Below, piece by piece: positions 10,601 to 13,612 of a DNA stretch of 13,612 bases. The DNA is from Acanthamoeba lenticulata. Lineage: Eukaryota; Discosea; Longamoebia; Acanthamoebidae. Under the pieces are notes generated by a model that ran no database searches, was not told the DNA's origin, and worked only from the letters and a program-made list of their open reading frames with translations. A program made the position numbers and the translations under genes. The stretch covers positions 1-13,612 of the forward strand of contig NAVB01001291.1 in NCBI GenBank assembly GCA_002179805.1, written 5' to 3'. Position 1 is the first letter of the stretch. Each line of letters begins with the position of its first letter.

Positions 10601-13600
10601 CGCGCTGCTGCCGTCGCTCTCCTACACCCACGTTCTGTCGTTCCTCGAGCCCCTGCTTCTGACCTTTGCTGGCCACGCCAACGACGCCCTGCGCGCGGCC
10701 TACTACGACATCATCGTGTGGCTCTACGAGCATAGCTACGAGCTTAAGGGCAGCGACCTCCTGCGCGAGTATCTTCTGCGGGGTACGTCTGCCTGCCACG
10801 CCTTGGCTGTCAGGCCCTGTGTCCGTGTGTTCAAACTCACGTCGCGCGCTGTCCAGGGTTGACCGACTCGGCCAAAGAAATACGCGAGAAGCTGTTGGGC
10901 TTCTGGGACGATCCGGCCCGGCTCGACCACGATTCGGTGACGCGCCTCAAGCAGACTCTCACGTATGGTGCAACCTTTGATGATGGGGCTAAGCAATAAT
11001 GACAAAAGTCTTTTACTTATTTTGTGTATGTGCCACGCAGGACGCTGTACTCGCCCGACGTGGAAACCAGCTGGCTGCACTACGCCACGTATTTGCTGCT
11101 GAGTCAGACCACGCGCTCTCCCGACTTTGACCGGTACACGAGACCTTTGGCTGCCGCACCACAACCTCGTTGATTCACACGGGCTGGCGCGCAGGATGCT
11201 CTTCGAGCCGCTGACCGACTGCGAGTTCAAGGAGTACAACCTGGACTTTGCCGGCCCGGGACGCAGCAGCTTCGCCCACATGACGCCCTACTACTCGCAG
11301 GGCTCTCAGAGCTTGTCGCAAGGCTCCTCCCTGGACGACCCACTCTCGGCTTCACAGGACGGCGGCGGCGGTGCGACGTCCTCCCTTGGCTCCTACGCGA
11401 AGTTATGGCTTGAGTGATGAAATCTTATTGAACCACAGGCTTTGCAGTGCGGATGACGCCGACGGGCCACACGTACGGGACCAACGCCTCGGTGCTCTCG
11501 TCCTCGGTCGTTGGATTCAACTGGATGGAACTCGGGCCCACGCCGCTCTCCGGTGGCGCTGGCGGGAGCGGAGGCGCCTCAACCCAGGGCGGACCGTCCT
11601 CGTCCCAAGCCCGACGACCGAGCGGGTGCGCTCCCAAGTGTCATCTTTCGTATCAAACCGTTTCGGTTGACCTCGGCACACGTGCAGGAGCATGCACAAG
11701 CCGATGGCGGTTGCCATGTTCCGGCGTCCGATGGAGTCGCCCACGCAGGGCAGCGGCGGCGCTGATGCTCCCGCGGCGACGCAGGGTGGCGTCACCTTTG
11801 CTGTGCCTGCGCTGCCGTCATCAGCCACGAGCGGCCGTATCCTCCGCCGCTTTGCTCCGGGTCCCGCTGCCGCGGCCGGCGCGTCGTCATCCCAGGGCGA
11901 TGGCAGCGGCGGTGGCTCACAGTCCCAGGAGTATCACTACTCGCAGTCCCAATATCGTCGGCGCAAGAACCGCGAAGCCACCCGTGCTCGCCAGAAGGAC
12001 GCTCGCAAGTACGACCATCATTTTTATCATCCATTCCTATGGCTTACCTTGCGTCTCGGCATTATGCATGACAGGCAGCATATCAGCATCATCCGCAAGT
12101 ACAGGGTGGGCGAGCTGCCCGATGTGCAGATCAAGCCATCGGAGCTCATCACACCGTTGCAGGTACTCGCGCAGCGGGACCCATCTGTGGCTCGCATCGT
12201 TTACTCCTCGCTCTTCGAGGCCGTGCTGGCCAACGTCCCCGAGGATGAGCGCGAGGAGACGCGCGACGAGGTTCAGGGCATGCTTCAACGCCTCTTGACT
12301 CGGTGCGTCTCATCGCTTTCGTTCTTTTTCGCTTCACTTTCGCGCTAACCGCTTGATGTGATGGGCCGAGAACAGGACGCGACACGACGCCGCGTTCGTG
12401 GCGTGCATCCACCGCATCTGTTTCCAGGAAAGTGCCTTGGTCCTCGCCGACCAGGCATCGGGCAAGAAGATCAAAATGGAGTTCGAGATGCCGCCCACAC
12501 TCGTGGGTGATACCAGCATGAAGAGTCTCAACTTCCACACGGGCATCATGCTCCTCGAGAAGCAGATTCTCAAGGGCACGACCAAGCGAGTGGCCAAGCG
12601 CCGAAAGACAGCGCAGCCCACGGACAGGCCTACGGACTCCTTCCAGGAAGCGTGGGGTCAGCTCGGCCGCTTGTACAGGCACGTATTATGCTGCTTGGCC
12701 ATCCACGTGGTAAACAGTCGACATTGCTAATTTACAAAGCACTTACACACAGAGCGTTGGGCGAGGAAGACATCCTGCTCGGTCTCTACGAAAAGCACAT
12801 CAGCCGTCAGAAGCTGACCAAGCAGGCCCTGGAGGCCGAGCTGCAGGGCGACTACATCCGGGCCCTCAACATCTACGAGGAGGCCACCCAGCACGCCGCT
12901 GACGGCCACGATTGGGAAAATGACCAAGGCGACGGCAGCGGCAGCAGTGGCGGTGGCGCTGCACCAACCGAGCAGGAGATGGACCTGTGGGAGAACGGCC
13001 GCCTCGAGTGTTTAGCCAAGCTTACCAAGTGGGACGACCTCGCTGCCAACACGCTCGAGGAGGTTGAGCATGACACCCGCCGGTATGGGCCGTCTTGTTC
13101 ATCATGACTGCGCAAACGCTCAAACACATACACGTGTAACAGGCTGTTCGAGGAACGCTACGCCGACCCGTACCTGGGCTACTTCCTGGTGTCGCACTCC
13201 AAGGTCAAGCAGCGCTGGCCCGATCTGTGGAGCTTTGTCGACGCTACCAACAACGCCGCGCCCACCGGTTCGTGCCTTGTGTCTTTCATTCTGTGCATGC
13301 TCTTCCACTTCTCAGTCAGCTGACTGCGATGGAATCCATTCAGTGGGCTGGCGGGCCAAGCTTGAGTCCGAGTTCCTGCCGGAACTGGCGCTGGTGTCGA
13401 TCACGCGGGACGATCTGGACCGCGCGCGGTACTACGTCAACCAGTACTTTGCCCAGTTCGTGGCCAAGTGGGCCTCGCTCCACCCGCTGGCCCACGCCGG
13501 ACGCCACCTCAAGCTCCAGGCCGTACAGCGCGTGGTCGAGCTGGAGGAGTTCCTCGATTTTGTGCGCGACGACGACGAGCGCAGCTTTGCCAGCCCCGCG

Positions 13601-13612
13601 CGGATCGAGCAC
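31..13612 (+). CDS. PRKDC: DNA-dependent protein kinase catalytic subunit (DNA-PKcs), partial at both ends, 45 exons
   Basis: DNA-PKcs is recruited by Ku to double-strand breaks in the nucleus and drives non-homologous end joining by Ser/Thr phosphorylation. Exons by splice-site and homology reading: 31-237, 308-394, 465-543, 658-766, 829-1007, 1088-1254, 1328-1423, 1502-1650, 1725-2217, 2297-2389, 2463-2578, 2640-2781, 2854-2990, 3058-3594, 3668-3847, 3941-4036, 4126-4269, 4344-4559, 4645-4720, 4799-5264, 5326-5734, 5818-6195, 6280-6644, 6714-6865, 6968-7131, 7199-7492, 7558-7947, 8030-8216, 8281-8394, 8454-9247, 9329-9439, 9511-9671, 9744-9867, 9939-10160, 10248-10782, 10857-10962, 11041-11133, 11195-11370, 11439-11625, 11688-12008, 12075-12302, 12376-12678, 12753-13082, 13143-13267, 13344-13612. 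All phases agree, giving about 3,435 residues without a stop. Diagnostic blocks include [30 protein letters not shown] and [13 protein letters not shown]. The span corresponds roughly to human residues 180-3,200 (recalled, approximate). The kinase domain is outside, so catalytic competence cannot be judged. Confidence 0.96.
1725..2217 (+). CDS. PRKDC: PRKDC exon 9: HEAT segment with two low-complexity acidic inserts
   Basis: The exon opens with a helix containing [20 protein letters not shown], equivalent to the human helix with LLYDEFVKSVLKIVEKL. An Ala/Glu/Lys/Asp-rich insert follows (about 1815-1995). The conserved block [18 protein letters not shown] comes next (about 2013-2070; human PKDFSAFINLVEFCREIL). 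A second acidic, Ser/Thr-rich stretch then runs to the donor at 2218. The inserts have no stops and are made of ordinary codons, so they are read as coding disordered loops rather than missed introns. The second insert has two lysines in SUMO-type contexts, IKRE (2124-2135) and VKAE (2169-2180). Splicing into exon 10 at 2217/2297 gives Gly-Lys-Arg-Leu-Thr-Arg-Pro-Phe-Phe. Confidence 0.9.
2297..2990 (+). CDS. PRKDC: PRKDC exons 10-13: end of the N-terminal HEAT region
   Basis: Exons 2297-2389, 2463-2578, 2640-2781 and 2854-2990. Strong human-like blocks are [23 protein letters not shown] across 2389/2463 (human PLISGFYKLLS), [11 protein letters not shown] (human [11 protein letters not shown]), and [20 protein letters not shown] (human [20 protein letters not shown]). 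All four introns here are 61-73 bases. Donors are GTACGC, GTGCGC, GTGCGC and GTACGT. The near-identity of the last block, in a protein whose HEAT helices are usually weakly conserved, is among the clearest evidence for the family. Confidence 0.94.
3058..4559 (+). CDS. PRKDC: PRKDC exons 14-18: highly conserved part of the central HEAT cradle
   Basis: Exons 3058-3594, 3668-3847, 3941-4036, 4126-4269 and 4344-4559. This is the best conserved stretch of the window. It contains [126 protein letters not shown], and [11 protein letters not shown]. Each has a direct human counterpart in the same order. Exon 14 is the second longest in the window at 537 bases. Intron 15 (3848-3940, 93 bases) is stop-free and in frame, but removing it joins DAIVA to [12 protein letters not shown] as in the human protein. 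Exon 18 must splice at 4559, because a TAG stop follows at 4575-4577. Confidence 0.95.
4645..6195 (+). CDS. PRKDC: PRKDC exons 19-22: central HEAT cradle
   Basis: Exons 4645-4720, 4799-5264, 5326-5734 and 5818-6195. Exon 19 is only 76 bases and encodes a helix with [20 protein letters not shown]. Exon 20 gives [15 protein letters not shown] (human VSFLINTFEGG) and a long helical run that includes [19 protein letters not shown]. Exon 21 has a Lys/Ala/acidic insert and then [17 protein letters not shown] (human LCEPASIGFNIGDVQ), which fixes the acceptor at 5325. It may contain an extra 54-base intron (5550-5603). Exon 22 covers [18 protein letters not shown] and a poly-Ser loop. The region 4560-4800 looks non-coding at first sight, but it is two short introns around exon 19. 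Intron 19 is unusually A/T-rich. Confidence 0.88.
5550..5603 (+). other. Possible additional 54-base intron inside exon 21
   Basis: GTACATGC at 5550 and GGACAG ending at 5603 could bound an 18-codon, stop-free intron. Removal joins SQTSSG to [13 protein letters not shown] and leaves the frame unchanged. The enclosed residues do not match the family. However, the segment lies in a poorly conserved loop, and 54 bases is shorter than every other intron here, so retention is equally possible. The gene model keeps it as coding. Confidence 0.4.
5989..6027 (+). repeat. TCN-codon run encoding a poly-serine loop
   Basis: A pyrimidine-rich run of TCT, TCA, TCC and TCG codons within exon 22 encodes eight consecutive serines, then Phe-Ser-Ser-Ala-Glu-Gly-Ser. 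Codons are mixed rather than a pure trinucleotide repeat, suggesting an old low-complexity loop between two HEAT helices. It lies between LLIPNLR and the helix beginning [12 protein letters not shown]. Confidence 0.7.
6280..7492 (+). CDS. PRKDC: PRKDC exons 23-26: central HEAT cradle
   Basis: Exons 6280-6644, 6714-6865, 6968-7131 and 7199-7492. Exon 23 begins with a Gln/Thr/Glu-rich unstructured segment. HEAT helices follow, such as [20 protein letters not shown] (human [20 protein letters not shown]). Joining 6644 to 6714 gives [20 protein letters not shown], and then [14 protein letters not shown] (human LLAKILQIDSSVSF). Exon 25 has [13 protein letters not shown] (human LKGQAVTLLPFF). Exon 26 has helices around [20 protein letters not shown]. 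The start of exon 23 is the softest boundary: AG at 6278-6279 is used here, but AG at 6296-6297 is also in frame. Confidence 0.88.
7558..8394 (+). CDS. PRKDC: PRKDC exons 27-29: NUC194 region
   Basis: Exons 7558-7947, 8030-8216 and 8281-8394. This is the segment matching the DNA-PKcs-specific NUC194 domain. Landmarks are [16 protein letters not shown] (human YYKILDVMYSRLPKDDV), [17 protein letters not shown] (human GNELTKTLIKLCYDAF), [13 protein letters not shown] (human YHCAAYNCAISVI) and FLFK (human FLFS). Two disordered inserts are present, one at about 7702-7810 and one at about 8090-8213. Both are acidic and Gln-rich and carry SQ dipeptides at 7768, 8123 and 8135. Intron 27 (7948-8029) contains stops in all readings that would join the flanking exons. 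Exon 29 ends at a GC donor at 8395. Confidence 0.9.
8395..8453 (+). other. Intron 29, inferred GC-AG intron
   Basis: The exon ends CTTCAAAG and the intron begins GCACGTCATC. The acceptor is CAACAACAG at 8445-8453. With this donor the protein reads [16 protein letters not shown], keeping the conserved FLF before the IDLK block. The GT at 8399 has the wrong phase for any downstream acceptor. GT at 8379 with AG at 8455 is in phase but deletes the conserved FLF. The acceptor lacks a pyrimidine tract and has a CAA repeat instead. Confidence 0.75.
8454..9247 (+). CDS. PRKDC: PRKDC exon 30: PQR-like phosphorylation cluster and following HEAT helices
   Basis: This is the longest exon of the window at 794 bases. 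It begins [20 protein letters not shown] (human [20 protein letters not shown]) and continues to [18 protein letters not shown], which tracks human YMSSLSYLADSTLSEEMSQ in the PQR autophosphorylation cluster. An acidic linker leads to [13 protein letters not shown] (human ELEMDELNRHECM). Then come [12 protein letters not shown] (human LPSWMKFLHGKL), [16 protein letters not shown], and [15 protein letters not shown] (human ENNGGEGIHYMVVEI). The exon ends at ILNAFM before GTGCGG at 9248. Translation is uninterrupted throughout. Confidence 0.96.
8618..8707 (+). other. PQR-like cluster of SQ phosphorylation motifs
   Basis: Four SQ dipeptides begin at 8618, 8645, 8657 and 8702, within about 30 residues. 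The surrounding residues [18 protein letters not shown] align with the human PQR cluster, where DNA-PKcs autophosphorylation limits DNA end processing. PIKK-family kinases prefer Ser/Thr followed by Gln. Phosphorylation here is inferred. Confidence 0.75.
9329..10160 (+). CDS. PRKDC: PRKDC exons 31-34: HEAT cradle after NUC194
   Basis: Exons 9329-9439, 9511-9671, 9744-9867 and 9939-10160. Landmarks are [17 protein letters not shown] (human HNLEIIKTLVECWKDCL), [19 protein letters not shown] (human GIQLLGIVMANDLPPYDPQ), [16 protein letters not shown] (human VYAAAAEVLGLILRYV) and [19 protein letters not shown] (human KVTKSFPPLADRFMNAVFF). Exon 34 opens with a short Gln/Ser-rich stretch bearing three SQ dipeptides, just downstream of a tandem CAGCAG acceptor. 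Introns 32 and 34 are multiples of three and stop-free, but homology supports removing both. Confidence 0.95.
9936..9941 (+). promoter_or_regulatory. Tandem CAGCAG (NAGNAG) acceptor of intron 33
   Basis: CAGCAG at the end of intron 33 offers two acceptors three bases apart. Both keep the frame and differ by one glutamine at the start of exon 34. The downstream residues Arg-Asp-Gly-Gly-Ser-Gln follow in either case. Which is used cannot be told from the sequence. Confidence 0.6.
10248..11133 (+). CDS. PRKDC: PRKDC exons 35-37: last helices of the cradle before the ABCDE loop
   Basis: Exons 10248-10782, 10857-10962 and 11041-11133. Exon 35 holds a long acidic/Ser-rich insert (about 10281-10500), a loop not matched in the human protein as I recall it. 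It then gives [20 protein letters not shown] (human [20 protein letters not shown]) and [20 protein letters not shown]. Joining 10782 to 10857 produces [20 protein letters not shown] (human [20 protein letters not shown]). Exons 36 and 37 join to give [19 protein letters not shown], matching the human LYSPKIEVHFLSLATNFLL segment. Exon 37 ends RSPDFDR at a GTACAC donor. Confidence 0.94.
11195..12008 (+). CDS. PRKDC: PRKDC exons 38-40: disordered SQ/TQ-rich segment equivalent to the ABCDE cluster
   Basis: Exons 11195-11370, 11439-11625 and 11688-12008. The segment opens [18 protein letters not shown] (human MFEHPLSECEFQEYTIDS), which places it immediately before the human ABCDE cluster. It then becomes Ser/Gly/Ala/Gln-rich with 13 SQ or TQ dipeptides between 11295 and 11955. 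[11 protein letters not shown] resembles the human SSFDWLTGSST. It closes with a basic run, [19 protein letters not shown], like the Arg/Lys-rich stretch before human YRHGDLPDIQIK. The exon 38 donor is the least certain: GTGCGA at 11371 is chosen because its phase fits the acceptor at 11438. GT at 11402 would shift the frame. Intron 39 may use AG at 11687 or 11690. Confidence 0.85.
11295..11957 (+). other. ABCDE-like SQ/TQ cluster domain split over three exons
   Basis: SQ codons begin at 11295, 11304, 11316 and 11352 in exon 38. Exon 39 has TQ at 11582 and SQ at 11603. Exon 40 has TQ at 11743 and 11779, and SQ near 11893, 11920, 11926, 11944 and 11950. That is 13 motifs in about 176 residues. 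Position, directly after [14 protein letters not shown], matches the human ABCDE cluster, whose phosphorylation releases DNA-PKcs from ends. Use as autophosphorylation sites is inferred. Confidence 0.75.
12075..13612 (+). CDS. PRKDC: PRKDC exons 41-45: approach to and first part of the FAT domain (gene continues beyond the window)
   Basis: Exons 12075-12302, 12376-12678, 12753-13082, 13143-13267 and 13344-13612. Exon 41 contains [12 protein letters not shown] and [20 protein letters not shown], near-identical to human. Exon 42 ends GRLYR and joins exon 43 [12 protein letters not shown] (human KLYRSIGEYDVLRGIF) over a GC-AG intron. Exon 43 has [20 protein letters not shown] (human [20 protein letters not shown]), a FAT-type helical repeat. 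Exon 45 has [16 protein letters not shown] (human DVDRAKYYIQNGIQSF) and [20 protein letters not shown] basic run TKRVAKRRK at about 12581-12607 sits where the human has AKRVRGKAR. The reading frame is open to base 13612, so the rest of FAT, the kinase and FATC should follow downstream. Confidence 0.95.
12679..12752 (+). other. Intron 42, inferred GC-AG intron
   Basis: The exon ends TTGTACAG and the intron begins GCACGTATTA, with acceptor ACACACAG at 12745-12752. Splicing gives [13 protein letters not shown], matching human KLYRSIGEYDVL residue for residue around Leu-Tyr-Arg. A GT donor six bases upstream at 12673 (GTACAG) has the same phase but would delete the conserved Tyr-Arg and lacks an AG before it. 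GT at 12683 is out of phase. A TGCTAAT branch-like string lies at 12724-12730. Confidence 0.72.

Larger units (their letters stand above)
238..13343 (+). other. Set of 44 short spliceosomal introns
   Basis: Intron boundaries are the gaps between the exons listed for the gene. Lengths are 59-114 bases, with a mean near 74. Of the 44, 42 begin GT and two begin GC; all end AG. The donor pattern is G|GTACG(T/C) or G|GTGCG(C/T). Intron base 4 is C in 35 of 44 and base 5 is mostly G. Several introns carry branch-like CTGAC, CTGAT or CTAAT strings 15-40 bases before the acceptor, and pyrimidine tracts are short. None holds a recognisable RNA gene or ORF of its own. Confidence 0.88.

Noticed and set aside
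11402..11438. GT at 11402 as the donor of intron 38
   Set aside because: It leaves phase 2, which does not join in frame to either AG at 11438 or AG at 11447, and the intron would be under 50 bases. GT at 11371 gives the correct phase and a 68-base intron.
31..13612. Pseudogene reading because of many frame changes and stops along the genomic sequence
   Set aside because: Every frame change and stop falls in a gap with proper splice signals. The 45 exons sum to a whole number of codons after the first two bases, with no internal stop.

Overview
The window is one large, intron-rich protein-coding gene on the + strand, cut at both ends. Once the introns are removed it encodes about 3,435 residues of a DNA-dependent protein kinase catalytic subunit (DNA-PKcs, PRKDC), the giant PIKK-family kinase of non-homologous end joining. 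The identification rests on collinear conserved blocks from one end to the other, compared with the human protein from memory. They run from the N-terminal HEAT solenoid, through the central HEAT cradle with the NUC194 region and both regulatory phosphorylation clusters, into the first part of the FAT domain. The start codon, the rest of the FAT domain, the kinase domain and FATC lie outside the window.

The organism is a eukaryote with GC-rich exons and very dense short spliceosomal introns: 44 complete introns of 59-114 bases, averaging about 74. This architecture, and the presence of DNA-PKcs in a protist-like gene, fit an amoebozoan, most likely Acanthamoeba or a relative. The organism call is inference; the gene call is strong. 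I see no bacterial-type operon, RNA gene, mobile element, CRISPR array or viral gene.

Layout. Positions 1-30 are the 3' end of an upstream intron. Exons 1-13 (31-2990) encode the N-terminal HEAT region. Exons 14-26 (3058-7492) encode the central HEAT cradle. Exons 27-30 (7558-9247) encode the NUC194 region and a PQR-like SQ cluster. Exons 31-37 (9329-11133) encode the rest of the cradle. Exons 38-40 (11195-12008) encode a long disordered segment with 13 SQ/TQ motifs, at the position of the human ABCDE cluster. Exons 41-45 (12075-13612) encode the region leading into and including the first FAT helices. With the splice sites chosen here the exons total 10,307 bases: 2 bases finishing a codon plus exactly 3,435 codons, with no internal stop. 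That is a good internal check that the gene is intact rather than a pseudogene.

The most interesting signals are the conserved SQ/TQ phosphorylation clusters, two GC-AG introns that share the same donor hexamer, and a donor consensus with C instead of A at intron position 4. There are also several tandem (NAGNAG) acceptors, and low-complexity inserts, one of which carries two SUMO-consensus motifs.
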